Shown: piece by piece, positions 1 to 8,199 of the stretch
Numbering within the stretch: position 1 is the stretch's first letter
Layout of the letters: every line of letters starts with the position of its first letter
NCBI RefSeq assembly: GCF_019083965.1
Contig: NZ_JAHRCY010000003.1
Coordinates: 384,706 to 448,705, forward strand
Direction of reading: 5' to 3'
From: Catellatospora tritici
GTDB taxonomy: Bacteria > Actinomycetota > Actinomycetes > Mycobacteriales > Micromonosporaceae
DNA: 64,000 nt
Translations under genes and position numbers: made by a program
The notes under the pieces: model-generated
The model's input: the letters and a program-made list of their open reading frames with translations, nothing else
Told to the model about the DNA's origin: nothing
The model's database searches: none

Positions 1-109
1 GGGGCGGCGTGGGTGATCCACAGGGGACACGGAGGTGTGGGGCGACCTTGTGGGGGTATGGCGCGCGGTGATGTCATACACCTCGATGGCAGGACAGGGT
101 GGAGGCGGC

Positions 110-1225
110 GTGGCACGGAACAGGGAACCGGGGCGGGCCTACCGGGAGCGCCTGGTCAGGTTGCTGGCGAAGGGGCCTGACCGCCCGTCCCAGCTCGGCG
201 TGCGCTCCTGGCTGCGCATCACCTTCCGCACGGTGGCCGAGTTCATCGACGACGATCTGGCCGACCGGGCCGCCGCGCTCACCTACTACAGCGTGCTGTC
301 GATCATTCCGGGCCTGCTGGTGCTGGTCGCGGGCGTGGGCCTGTTCGGCAGCAAGACCACCGCGGCCGTCGCCGAGAACATCAGCGAGCTGACCCCGGGC
401 CCGGCCCAGCGGGCCGTGCTGGACGTGCTGAACGAGCTGCGCTACGACCAGCGCGCCGCCGGGGTGGCCTTCGCGATCGGCATCGGCCTGGCGTTCTGGT
501 CGGCGACCAGTTACACCGGCGCGTTCATGCGGGCGGCCAACGTCATCTACGACGTGCCCGAGGGGCGGCCGGTGTGGAAGACGGTGCCGGTGCAGCTGTT
601 CGTGACCGCGGTGACCGGCCTGACCCTGGCGGCCAGCGCGCTGGCGGTGGTGTTCACCGGCCGGGTGGCCACCCACGCCGGGCGGGCGCTGGGCGTGGAG
701 GAGACGACGGTTCGGGTCTTCGACATCGTCAAGTGGCCGGTGCTGATCATCGTGGTGAACCTGCTGCTGGCCCTGCTGTACTGGGCCGGGCCCAACGCGC
801 GGCAGGCCGGGTTCCGGTGGATCACGCCGGGGACGATGGTGGCCATGGTCGCCTGGATCGCGGCGTCGGCCGGGTTCGCGTACTACACCACCACGTTCGA
901 CTCGTACAACCGCACGTACGGCGCGCTCGGTGGAGTGATCATCTTCCTGGTGTGGCTGTGGCTGACCAACGTCGCGGTGCTGCTCGGGGCGGAGTTCGAC
1001 GCCGAACTGAGCCGGGCCAGGGCGATCGCGGCCGGGCTGCCCCACGACGCCGAGCCGTACCTGCCGCTGCGCGACGTGCCCCGTCAGCCCGTCCCCGGCC
1101 AACCGCCGGTGCTGCCGGAGGGCGGACCGGACGTGATCGAGGGCGACCTCGTGGACGAGGGCGGGCCGGTGGACGAGGTCGTACCGGTGGAGCCGGACGA
1201 GCCCGCCCCACCGGCACGCGCCTGA
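110..1225 (+). CDS. YihY/virulence factor BrkB family membrane protein
   Basis: Integral membrane protein of the YihY/BrkB family; the molecular role of the family is not settled (early proposals of RNase BN activity do not hold). The characteristic block LADRAAALTYYSVLSIIPGL is at about residues 50-70, followed by several hydrophobic segments up to about residue 290 (for example the stretch ending VIIFLVWLWLTNVAVLLGAEF). The C-terminal 70 residues are an acidic, proline-rich cytoplasmic-type tail. I chose the GTG at 110 because GGAGG lies at 101-105; in-frame GTG 35, ATG 71 and ATG 86 lack a spaced ribosome site. The TGA stop lies in the first copy of a 14-bp tandem array that separates this gene from the convergent peroxidase gene. 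Confidence 0.85.
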   Translation: MARNREPGRAYRERLVRLLAKGPDRPSQLGVRSWLRITFRTVAEFIDDDLADRAAALTYYSVLSIIPGLLVLVAGVGLFGSKTTAAVAENISELTPGPAQRAVLDVLNELRYDQRAAGVAFAIGIGLAFWSATSYTGAFMRAANVIYDVPEGRPVWKTVPVQLFVTAVTGLTLAASALAVVFTGRVATHAGRALGVEETTVRVFDIVKWPVLIIVVNLLLALLYWAGPNARQAGFRWITPGTMVAMVAWIAASAGFAYYTTTFDSYNRTYGALGGVIIFLVWLWLTNVAVLLGAEFDAELSRARAIAAGLPHDAEPYLPLRDVPRQPVPGQPPVLPEGGPDVIEGDLVDEGGPVDEVVPVEPDEPAPPARA

Positions 1226-1300
1226 CTCAGCGCGCCTGACTCAGCGCGCCTGACTCAGCGCGCCTGACTCAGCGCGCCTGACTCAGCGCGCCTGACTCAG
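1221..1300. repeat. 14-bp tandem array, six copies, spanning two convergent stop codons
   Basis: Six copies of cctgactcag followed by cgcg (the last copy lacks cgcg) run from 1221 to 1300. The core CTGACTCAG is a near-palindrome giving TGA on the plus strand and TGA on the minus strand. The BrkB stop (1223-1225) uses the first copy and the peroxidase stop (1297-1299, minus) uses the last copy. Confidence 0.95.
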
Positions 1301-1785
1301 GCGGCCAGGGCCTTCTCGACCGCGTCGACCAGCTCGGGCGACTCGGGCGTGGTGCGTGGGCGCAGCCGAGCCACGACCTGGCCGTCGCGGCCGACCACGA
1401 ACTTCTCGAAGTTCCACTGGATGTCCCCGGCGTCACCCGCGGCGTCCGGAACGGCGGTGAGCAGGTCGTAGAGCGGGTGCCGTCCGGCGCCGTTGACCTC
1501 GACCTTCTCGGTCATCGGGAAGGTCACGCCGTAGTTGACGTCGCAGAACTCGGCGATCTCGTCGGCGCTGCCCGGCTCCTGTCCGCCGAACTGGTTGCAC
1601 GGCACGCCCAGCACGACCAGCCCACGCTCGGCGTAGTCGGCGGCCAGCTGCTGCAGGCCGGTGTACTGCGGGGTGAGACCGCACTTCGACGCCACGTTGA
1701 CGATGAGGACGGCCCGTCCCCGGTACTGCGCGAGGTCGGCGTCGGCGCCCTGCAGGGTCTTGATCTGTACGTCGTAGATGCTCAT
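1297..1785 (-). CDS. Glutathione peroxidase-family (thioredoxin-type) peroxidase
   Basis: A 162-residue peroxidase that would reduce hydrogen peroxide or organic hydroperoxides, in actinobacteria most likely with thioredoxin or mycothiol-linked electrons rather than glutathione. The family signature ASKCGLTPQYTGLQ carries Cys35 in place of selenocysteine; the other active-site residues Gln69 (NQFGGQEPG) and Trp124 (WNFEKF) are present. Length is normal. A longer reading frame exists upstream, but the ATG at 1785 starts at the conserved N-terminus and has a TAAGGT hexamer 8 nt upstream, so it is probably leaderless. Converges on the BrkB gene. Confidence 0.93.
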   Translation of the reverse strand: MSIYDVQIKTLQGADADLAQYRGRAVLIVNVASKCGLTPQYTGLQQLAADYAERGLVVLGVPCNQFGGQEPGSADEIAEFCDVNYGVTFPMTEKVEVNGAGRHPLYDLLTAVPDAAGDAGDIQWNFEKFVVGRDGQVVARLRPRTTPESPELVDAVEKALAA

Positions 1786-1793
1786 AGCGGCCA

Positions 1794-1799
1794 ACCTTA
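1794..1799 (-). promoter_or_regulatory. Putative -10 element of leaderless peroxidase gene
   Basis: TAAGGT on the minus strand, 8 nt before the ATG at 1785. No purine-rich ribosome site lies between them. Confidence 0.5.
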
Positions 1800-1887
1800 G
1801 CCGCCGGAAACGCGGTGACCCGGTGTGCCGAGCGGCTCGGCGGCCTCCACCGTTGGGCCGGTGGTGCGATGGCGGGAATCTGCCACG

Positions 1888-2352
1888 ATGTCGTTCATGA
1901 CGAGCATCGAGCCCGACACATCCCCGTCGACCGCCGCCCGCGCCGCCCGCACCTCGCTGGCCGCCCTGCTGGCGACGGCGGTGTGGCTGGGGATCGCGTT
2001 CGGGCTGGTGCGCGGCCAGGGCTGCGAGGGCGGCATGGAGTGCCTCGGCGACGCCCTTCTGATCATCTTCGGCTGCCTGCTGGCCGCGGCGGTCACCATG
2101 TGGCCGCTGCTGGTGCTGTTCCGGGTGCGTCCGGCCTGGCCGGTGGCGCTGGTCGGTCCGGTCGTGTTCGTCTGCTTCGCCGTGGCCGTGATCCATCTTG
2201 AGATGGCGGCGGACTGGCCGGGCGGGTGGGTGCTGGCCATCCTGCTGGCGTACGCGGGCGCCGCGGTGCTGGTGGACCGGCGCGCCAACCGGGGTGCCAA
2301 GCTCGTGGTGCTGCTGATCGCGGCCGCCGCCCTCGCCACCCGCCTCCGCTGA
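1888..2352 (+). CDS. Small four-helix membrane protein, unknown function
   Basis: About 154 residues with four hydrophobic segments: LAALLATAVWLGIAFGLV, a second around LLIIFGCLLAAAVTMWPLLV, a third at VALVGPVVFVCFAVAVIHL and a fourth at WVLAILLAYAGAAVLV. The loop after the first segment holds a Cys pair (QGCEGGMEC). I do not recognise a family. Start is either ATG 1888 or ATG 1897 (MTSIEP); GGGAA at 1874-1878 is a weak ribosome site. Divergent from the peroxidase gene; followed by a palindromic repeat. Confidence 0.6.
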   Translation: MSFMTSIEPDTSPSTAARAARTSLAALLATAVWLGIAFGLVRGQGCEGGMECLGDALLIIFGCLLAAAVTMWPLLVLFRVRPAWPVALVGPVVFVCFAVAVIHLEMAADWPGGWVLAILLAYAGAAVLVDRRANRGAKLVVLLIAAAALATRLR

Positions 2353-2362
2353 CCCGGGCCCC

Positions 2363-2443
2363 AAGATCGTTCAAGTTGCCGGGCAATCGGGCGTATCTTG
2401 GCCCTTCATCCCCACGATTGCCCGGCAACTTGAACGATCAAGG
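2363..2443. repeat. Type 1 palindromic element (GTTGCCGGGCAA arms), copy A
   Basis: Perfect 25-bp inverted repeat: 2365-2389 and 2415-2439, separated by a 25-nt loop that begins GGCGTATCTTGG. The same arm core and loop phrase recur at 13681, 21064, 31157 and 36202. It lies between two genes in the same orientation. Confidence 0.95.
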
Positions 2444-2492
2444 GGCGTGATCGGGACCGGGGACACCGCGCACAGCGGCGGTTACCGCGCAG

Positions 2493-2498
2493 TAGGCT
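2493..2498 (+). promoter_or_regulatory. Putative -10 element of leaderless thiolase gene
   Basis: TAGGCT, 6 nt before the ATG at 2505, with no ribosome binding site. The spacing puts transcription start at or next to the A of ATG. Confidence 0.55.
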
Positions 2499-2504
2499 TC
2501 GGGC

Positions 2505-3665
2505 ATGCGTGATGCGGTGATCATCGGAGCTCTTCGCACGCCCATCGGCCGGCGCAACGGCGGCCTGTCCGGCGTACACCCGGTCGACCTGGCCGGGCAG
2601 CTGCTGGAGGACCTGGGCGACCGGACCGGGTTCGACCCCGCCGACGTCGAGGACGTGATCCTCGGCTGCGTGTCGCAGAGCGGCGAGCAGTCCTGGAACA
2701 TCGGCCGCAACGCGGTGCTGGCGGCGGGCTGGCCGCAGACGGTGCCCGGCACCACCCTGGACCGCCAGTGCGGCTCCAGCCAGCAGGCGGTGCACTTCGC
2801 CGCCGCGACGGTGCTGTCCGGCCAGGCCGACCTGGTGGTCGCCGCGGGCGTGGAGTCGATGAGCCGGGTGCCGATGGGCTCCTCGGTCGGCGAGCTGGGC
2901 GTGCCGTACGGCCCGGCCGTGCGCACCCGCTACGCCGGGGTCGAGGGCTTCGCCGGGGACGCGCCGGTGCCGTTCAACCAGGGCGTGGGCGCCGAGATGA
3001 TCGCCCGTAAGTGGGGCTTCTCGCGTACCAGGCTCGACGAGTACGCCCTGGCCAGCCACGCGAAGGCGGCCGCGGCCAGCGACGGCGGCCTGTTCGCCGC
3101 CGAGATCGCCTCCGTCGGTGACGTGCACACCGACGAGGGCATCCGCCGCGAGACCTCGCTGGAGAAGCTGGGCCAGCTCGCCACTCCGTTCCACCCCGAG
3201 GGCGTGGTCACCGCCGGGACGGCGTCGCAGATCTCCGACGGCGCCGCGGCGGTGGCCGTCACCACGTCCGAGTGGGCCGCCGCGAACGGCTTCACCCCGC
3301 TGGCGCGCATCCACACCGCGGTCGTCGCCGCCGACGACCCGGTCGTCATGCTGACCGCGCCGATCCCGGCCACCGCCAAGGCGCTGCGCCGGGCCGGGCT
3401 GACCATCGCCGACATCGGCGCGTACGAGGTCAACGAGGCGTTCGCGCCGGTGCCGCTGGCGTGGCTAGCCGAGACCGGCGCCGACCCGGACCGGCTCAAC
3501 CCGCGCGGCGGCGCCATCGCGCTGGGCCACCCACTGGGCGCCAGCGGCGCCCGGCTGATGACCACCCTGCTGCACCACATGCGCGACAACGACATCCGCT
3601 ACGGACTGCAGACCATGTGCGAGGGCGGCGGCATGGCCAACGCCACCATCCTCGAACTGCTCTAA
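2505..3665 (+). CDS. Thiolase (acetyl-CoA C-acyltransferase)
   Basis: A 386-residue thiolase catalysing CoA-dependent cleavage or condensation of 3-ketoacyl-CoA, cytoplasmic. The acyl-binding nucleophile is Cys89 in LDRQCGSSQQA; the C-terminal catalytic blocks are NEAFAPVPLAWL, GHPLGASGA (active His) and MCEGGGMANA (second Cys). Length is typical. It stands alone without other beta-oxidation genes, so biosynthetic versus degradative use cannot be told; the sequence style (FadA-like, with Gln-Gln after CGSS) fits the actinobacterial degradative group. Its TAA stop (3663-3665) overlaps the TAG stop of the convergent SARP gene. Confidence 0.93.
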   Translation: MRDAVIIGALRTPIGRRNGGLSGVHPVDLAGQLLEDLGDRTGFDPADVEDVILGCVSQSGEQSWNIGRNAVLAAGWPQTVPGTTLDRQCGSSQQAVHFAAATVLSGQADLVVAAGVESMSRVPMGSSVGELGVPYGPAVRTRYAGVEGFAGDAPVPFNQGVGAEMIARKWGFSRTRLDEYALASHAKAAAASDGGLFAAEIASVGDVHTDEGIRRETSLEKLGQLATPFHPEGVVTAGTASQISDGAAAVAVTTSEWAAANGFTPLARIHTAVVAADDPVVMLTAPIPATAKALRRAGLTIADIGAYEVNEAFAPVPLAWLAETGADPDRLNPRGGAIALGHPLGASGARLMTTLLHHMRDNDIRYGLQTMCEGGGMANATILELL

Positions 3666-6526
3666 TCGCGGCAGTCGACCCGGCCCTCGAGGTCGGCCAG
3701 CAGCTCACGCACCCGCTCGGCGTGGGCGTGGCCGATACCCTCCAGCACCGCCAACGCCTCGCGCCACACCTGCGCGGCGGACTCGGCGTCGTCGGCGGCC
3801 AGGTACGCCTCGCCGAGCCGGGTGGCGACCGTGCCCCGGATGTACGGGTCGGCCAGGTCCCGCCACATCAGCAATGCCTGCCGGTAGCATTCGACAGCCC
3901 GCGTCACGTCGCCCTTGGACAGGTGGATGAAGCCGAGACTGTCCCAGGTCATGCCCTCGTTGTAGTGGTCGCCGAGCTCACGCAGCAGCGCCACCGCCGC
4001 CTCGCAGGCGCGCAGCGCCTCGTCGTGGCGGCCCAGCATGGCCAGGAACCAGCCGGTCGAGTTCAGGGTCTTGGCCTGGCCGGACAGGTGCCCCATGGCC
4101 TCGAACACCTCCAGCGCCCGCATCCCGTGGTGCAGCGCCTCCTCCCAGCGCTCCTGCTGGTCGAAGACGAGCGACAGGTTCAGGTGCGCGTGCGCCAGGC
4201 CGGGGTCGTCGCCGCAGCGGGTGAACAGGTCGATCGCGGCCGCGAACTGCTCCTTCGCCTCCTCCTGCCCGTCGGACCAGCTCAGTGTGCAGGCGTAGGA
4301 GTGGTGCAGGTACGCCTGCGCCCGCGGGTCGCCGGTCCGCCGGGCCGCCGCCAGCCCGATGCGCTCCACCTCGCGATGCTCGATCAGTCGCCCCCGGCGA
4401 TCGGCCGGGATGTAGCAGCACCAGACCAGCTGCCACGCCTGCGTGTCGAAGCCGCCCGCCGCGGCGAGCCGGACGACGCCGTCCAGCGTCGCCTCCTCCT
4501 CGGCATGCCACGCGATGGCCTGCGAATAGTCGGCGAATGTGACCGGTTCGGCGCCCGGAACCGGCTCCGGCGGGGCGATCGAGTGCCGGTGCGGGTAGAG
4601 CGCTGTCGAGCAGCGGTAGGCGCTGACGAGGTAGTGGTCGATCATGCGGATGGTGGCGGCCAGCCGCTCCTCCTGCGGCTCCGCCGCCCGCACCAGCTCC
4701 GCGGCGTACGCCCGCAGCAGGTCGTGGCAGCCGTAGCGCCCCGGCACCGGCTCGGTGATCAGGTGGGCCAGGGCGAGCTCGTCCAGCAGCGGCCGCACCT
4801 GCGCCACGGTCGACCCGGCCAGCGCCGCCGCCGCCGGGGCCGCCAGGTCGGGGCCGGGATGCATGCCGAGCAGCCGCAGCAGCCGGGCCGCGTCCGGGCT
4901 GAGCTCCCGGTACGACCACGACAGCACCGCCCGCACGTCGGTCACCGGGTCCTCGCCGGCGAACGCGTCCAGCGCCCGCGCGGCGGCGGGCAGCTGCCGG
5001 GCGACCTCGGCCAGCGCCAGCTGGGGCCGCGTCGCGCAGCGGGCCGCCACCACCGCCACCGCCAGCGGCAGCCGTGCGCAGCGGCGCACCAGCTCGTCGG
5101 CGGCGTGCGGCTCGGCCTCGACCCGGGCGGCACCGATCCGCCGGGCCAGCAGTTGCCGGGCCTCGGCCGGGCCGGGCAGGTCCAGTGCCAGCAGATGCGC
5201 CCCGTGCGAGGCGATCAGCGCGGGCAGCGGGTTGCGACTGGTCAGCAGGGCCAGGCAGCCGGGCGAGCCGGGCAGCAGCGGGCGGACCTGCTCGGCGTCG
5301 CGCGCGTTGTCCAGTAGCACCAGCACCCGCCGCCCGGCCAGGTGGCTGCGAAACAGCGCGGCCCGCTCCTGGGTGCCGGACGGGATCCGCTCCGGCGGCA
5401 CCCCGAGCGCGTCCAGGAACGCGCGCAGCGCCTGCGCCGGGGTGACCGCCTTGCCGGTCGGGTCGAAACCGCGCAGGTTCAGGTACAACTGGCCGTCGGG
5501 GAACCGGTCGGCGACCCGGTGGGCCCAGTGCACCGCCAGCGAGGTCTTGCCGACTCCGGCGGTGCCCGCGATGGTCGAGATGACCGTGCCGGTCGCACCG
5601 TCGGCGGGCACCAGTGCGTCGAGGCGCCGCAGGTCGGCCGCTCGACCGGTGAACACGGGCAGGTCGGCGGGCAGCTGCGCCGGCACCGCCGAGACCGGCT
5701 CGGCGGTAGCGGCGGGCGGCGGGGGCGCCGGTGGAGTGGCGGCCTCGACCGGCTCGTCGAGTTCGGCCAGGTGGCACGCGCCGATGTCGGCCAGGCGCGG
5801 GTCGTCGCGCAGCAGCGCGGCGTGCAGGGTCCGCAGCGTCGCGCCCGGATCGGTGCCGAGCTGCTCGGCCAGCAGCTCCGCGGTGTCGTGGTAGACCCGC
5901 AACGCCTCGGCCGGGCGGCCGCCGCGGTGCAGCGCCAGCATCAGCAGCGCCCGCAGGCCCTCCCGGTACGGATGGGCCTGGGTCAGCGCGGCCAGCTCCG
6001 CCGCGGCCGCCGCGTGGCGGCCCAGGTCCAGCGCCAGCCACAGGCTGTCCTCCCGCACCTGCAGATATGCCTCGGTGAGCTGCCCGACGTGGTCGGCCAG
6101 CACGTCGTCGAGGCGCACGTCGGCGTAGGGCTCGCCGCGCCACAGCGCCAGCGCCTGCCGCAGCAGCTCGTCCGCGGCCAGGACCCGCCCCTCGTCCCGG
6201 GCGGCCCGGCCCTGCTCGGCCAACGTGGTGAAGCGCAGCCAGTCCAGCTCCTCGGGGGCCGCGACGATGCGGTACCCGGCCGGGCCGTGCTCGATCCGGT
6301 CGGCCAGGGTGCGGCGCAACCGGTGCACGTACACCTGTAGCGTCTTGCGGTGGCTCAGCGGGGGCTCGCCGTCCCAGATCAGGTCGGCCAGCCGCTGCGC
6401 GCTCACGGGCTGCCCCACCCGGCTGAGCAGCACTGCCAGCAACCGCCGCTGGAGCAGGCCCGGCACGGCCACGGGCCGGCCGTCGATGTGGACGGTCAAC
6501 GGCCCGAGGACGCCGAATGCGATCAA
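3662..6526 (-). CDS. SARP/AfsR-type transcriptional regulator with NB-ARC and TPR domains
   Basis: A 954-residue STAND-class activator. Residues 1-95 form an OmpR-like winged helix, 96-245 the BTAD domain, followed by a Pro/Ala linker; an NB-ARC ATPase begins near 285 with P-loop GTAGVGKTS (321-329) and the region LVLLDNARDAEQVRPLLPG downstream; TPR-type repeats fill about 690-945. In this family ATP and an unknown ligand control DNA binding, often for secondary metabolism; no biosynthetic cluster is visible nearby, so the target is unknown. A longer frame extends upstream, but TTG 6526 is preceded by GGAGG (6531-6535) and begins right at the conserved winged helix. The stop overlaps that of the thiolase gene by 4 nt in total. 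Confidence 0.9.
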   Translation of the reverse strand: MIAFGVLGPLTVHIDGRPVAVPGLLQRRLLAVLLSRVGQPVSAQRLADLIWDGEPPLSHRKTLQVYVHRLRRTLADRIEHGPAGYRIVAAPEELDWLRFTTLAEQGRAARDEGRVLAADELLRQALALWRGEPYADVRLDDVLADHVGQLTEAYLQVREDSLWLALDLGRHAAAAAELAALTQAHPYREGLRALLMLALHRGGRPAEALRVYHDTAELLAEQLGTDPGATLRTLHAALLRDDPRLADIGACHLAELDEPVEAATPPAPPPPAATAEPVSAVPAQLPADLPVFTGRAADLRRLDALVPADGATGTVISTIAGTAGVGKTSLAVHWAHRVADRFPDGQLYLNLRGFDPTGKAVTPAQALRAFLDALGVPPERIPSGTQERAALFRSHLAGRRVLVLLDNARDAEQVRPLLPGSPGCLALLTSRNPLPALIASHGAHLLALDLPGPAEARQLLARRIGAARVEAEPHAADELVRRCARLPLAVAVVAARCATRPQLALAEVARQLPAAARALDAFAGEDPVTDVRAVLSWSYRELSPDAARLLRLLGMHPGPDLAAPAAAALAGSTVAQVRPLLDELALAHLITEPVPGRYGCHDLLRAYAAELVRAAEPQEERLAATIRMIDHYLVSAYRCSTALYPHRHSIAPPEPVPGAEPVTFADYSQAIAWHAEEEATLDGVVRLAAAGGFDTQAWQLVWCCYIPADRRGRLIEHREVERIGLAAARRTGDPRAQAYLHHSYACTLSWSDGQEEAKEQFAAAIDLFTRCGDDPGLAHAHLNLSLVFDQQERWEEALHHGMRALEVFEAMGHLSGQAKTLNSTGWFLAMLGRHDEALRACEAAVALLRELGDHYNEGMTWDSLGFIHLSKGDVTRAVECYRQALLMWRDLADPYIRGTVATRLGEAYLAADDAESAAQVWREALAVLEGIGHAHAERVRELLADLEGRVDCRD

Positions 6527-6961
6527 CGCGCCTCCAAGGTCAGGAAGAGTCTGCTGGGCGGTTGCGTGCTCGCGCAACCAGAATGCAACCGGTATCGGCC
6601 ACCATGAGCGCGCGGGCAAAGCGCAGCTGTTTGTCGGTCTGGACACGGGGGTGGACCGCCGCAGTCGGCTGGCGCTCGCACGCGGTGGTGCGCCGGCTGC
6701 GGGTCAGGACGCCGGCAGCTTGGCGCGCACCCTTCCATCACTGGTCACCTCCCCGTTGCCCGGCACCGTAGCGGACCCGCGCATCCCATGGTCATCTGTG
6801 GATCCGGCCAAGTTGTTTGTCCGGGGTGGCGTCACACGCCAGTGGCCTGTCCAATGGGGTTGCCGGTGTCACCGGTCGAGTTGTCCGTGGCCAGCCGCGC
6901 CACCGGGTGGGAATCGCTCGCCCCGAAGCGGGGATCACCCGACCAGGAGCGGCATTCGCCG
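6527..6961. other. Intergenic region between divergent SARP and GNAT genes
   Basis: About 430 bp without a convincing gene. Several open frames cross it but none has a ribosome site or recognisable product; the frame running upstream from the SARP start has an unlike, Cys/Trp-rich composition. The SARP ribosome site is at 6531-6535 and the GNAT promoter begins at 6962. Confidence 0.5.
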
Positions 6962-6990
6962 TTGACGGTTGGTCGATACGGCACTAGAAA
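6962..6990 (+). promoter_or_regulatory. Putative promoter of GNAT gene
   Basis: TTGACG (6962-6967), 17-bp spacer, TAGAAA (6985-6990), then 7 nt to the ATG at 6998. This is the best full -35/-10 pair in the window and implies a leaderless transcript. Confidence 0.6.
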
Positions 6991-6997
6991 GCGGTCT

Positions 6998-7966
6998 ATG
7001 GACCTGACGCCCTTCGACGCCGCAGACGCCGACTCCGACGCCGTGGCGGACTGGCACCGGGTGCACGAAGCGGCGGCCGCCGTCGACGACCCCGACCACC
7101 CGCACCTGCCCGAGGCGGCGCTCGCGGCGCGCCTGGCGGCCCCGCCGCCGAGCACGCGCACGCGGCACTGGCTGGCCAAGGACGGTGACGAACCGGTGGG
7201 CACCGCGACGCTGTCGCTGTCGGACCGGGAGAACCTCGACTGGGGCTTCGCCGAGGTGGTGGTGCATCCGGCGTACCGGCGGCGGGGGCACGGCACGGCG
7301 CTGCTGACGGCGGTCCGGGCGGGCCTGGCCGAGGCGGGTCGTACGACGCTGGTGTTCGACGTGGGCGCGGAGTCGGCCGGGTCGGCGTTCGCGGCGGCGG
7401 CCGGGGCGCGGCGCGCGCAGACGCTGTGGGAGTCCGAACTGGACCTGGTGCGCGCCGCCGACGAGCTGCCCGACGACCGCGAACCGGCGGGCTACCGGGC
7501 GGTGCGCTGGTCGGGCGCGGCCCCGGACGAGCTGGTGGCGTCCTATGTCGCCGCCGCCGAGGCGATGGGCGACTCACCCGACGGCGGGCTGGGTTACCAG
7601 GTGGCGCCCGGCAGCGTCGAGCACACGCGTGCGGTGGAGCAGTGGTGGGCCCGGCGCGGGTGTCAACTGCGCACCGTCGTCGCGCTGCACGAGGGCACCG
7701 GAGTGGTGGCGGGACTGACCGTGGTCGCCGTCCCGCTGCTGCACCCGCAGTTGGCGTACCAGGAGGACACGGCGGTGGTGCCCGCGCACCGCGGGCACGG
7801 CCTCGGCCTGTGGCTCAAGGCGCGGATGGTGCGCTGGCTGGTGGCCGACGGGATGGTGGTGCGGCGCATCCGCACCACCACCGATCCGTCCAACACCCAC
7901 ATGCTCGACATCAACGCCCGACTGGGCTTCCACCGCACCCGCGTACGCGAGCAGTGGGTGGGCTGA
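6998..7966 (+). CDS. Double GNAT-domain acetyltransferase
   Basis: A 322-residue protein with two GNAT folds in tandem. The first has the acetyl-CoA loop in VVVHPAYRRRGHGTALL near residues 85-100; the second has VVPAHRGHGLGLWLKARM near 260-278 followed by TTDPSNTHMLDINARLGF, a common C-terminal GNAT block. Two-domain GNATs of this kind include mycothiol-synthase-like and aminoglycoside-type enzymes, but the substrate here is not evident. ATG 6998 was chosen because of the promoter directly upstream; the longer frame to 6788 is uncharacteristic. The stop TGA abuts the convergent DUF4236 stop in the string TGACTCA (7964-7970). Confidence 0.85.
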   Translation: MDLTPFDAADADSDAVADWHRVHEAAAAVDDPDHPHLPEAALAARLAAPPPSTRTRHWLAKDGDEPVGTATLSLSDRENLDWGFAEVVVHPAYRRRGHGTALLTAVRAGLAEAGRTTLVFDVGAESAGSAFAAAAGARRAQTLWESELDLVRAADELPDDREPAGYRAVRWSGAAPDELVASYVAAAEAMGDSPDGGLGYQVAPGSVEHTRAVEQWWARRGCQLRTVVALHEGTGVVAGLTVVAVPLLHPQLAYQEDTAVVPAHRGHGLGLWLKARMVRWLVADGMVVRRIRTTTDPSNTHMLDINARLGFHRTRVREQWVG

Positions 7967-7967
7967 C

Positions 7968-8150
7968 TCAGTCCTTCGGCGCCTTGTCCTGCTTCCAGGA
8001 CAGCGGGCCGGGCAGGTCGACGCGGTGGGCCCTGGTCTTCGAGTTCCACGACCAGCGACCGATCTTGAACGTCCACGACGACAGGCCGTTGCGCGTGAAG
8101 TTCAGGCGCAGCGGGCCGATTCTCATGACCTTGCGGAACACCAGACTCAT
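7968..8150 (-). CDS. DUF4236-like small basic protein
   Basis: About 60 residues, beginning MSLVFRKVMRIGPLRLNFTR and continuing with a short beta-rich segment (WTFKIGRWSWNSKTRAHRV). The pattern FRK..(K/R)IGP.RLN.. is that of DUF4236 proteins, which are of unknown function. Start is ATG 8150 (family-like N-terminus; TACATG lies 6 nt upstream) or ATG 8159. Converges on the GNAT gene with one base between the two stop codons. Confidence 0.65.
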   Translation of the reverse strand: MSLVFRKVMRIGPLRLNFTRNGLSSWTFKIGRWSWNSKTRAHRVDLPGPLSWKQDKAPKD

Positions 8151-8199
8151 GCCTGCCATGTAACCGCTCCCGCGCCACCGCAAACCCGCCTCGTCCACA

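Noticed and set aside
6527-6646. 40-residue N-terminal extension of the SARP regulator
   Set aside because: Cys/Trp-rich and unlike the family; GGAGG directly precedes TTG 6526, which starts at the conserved winged helix.
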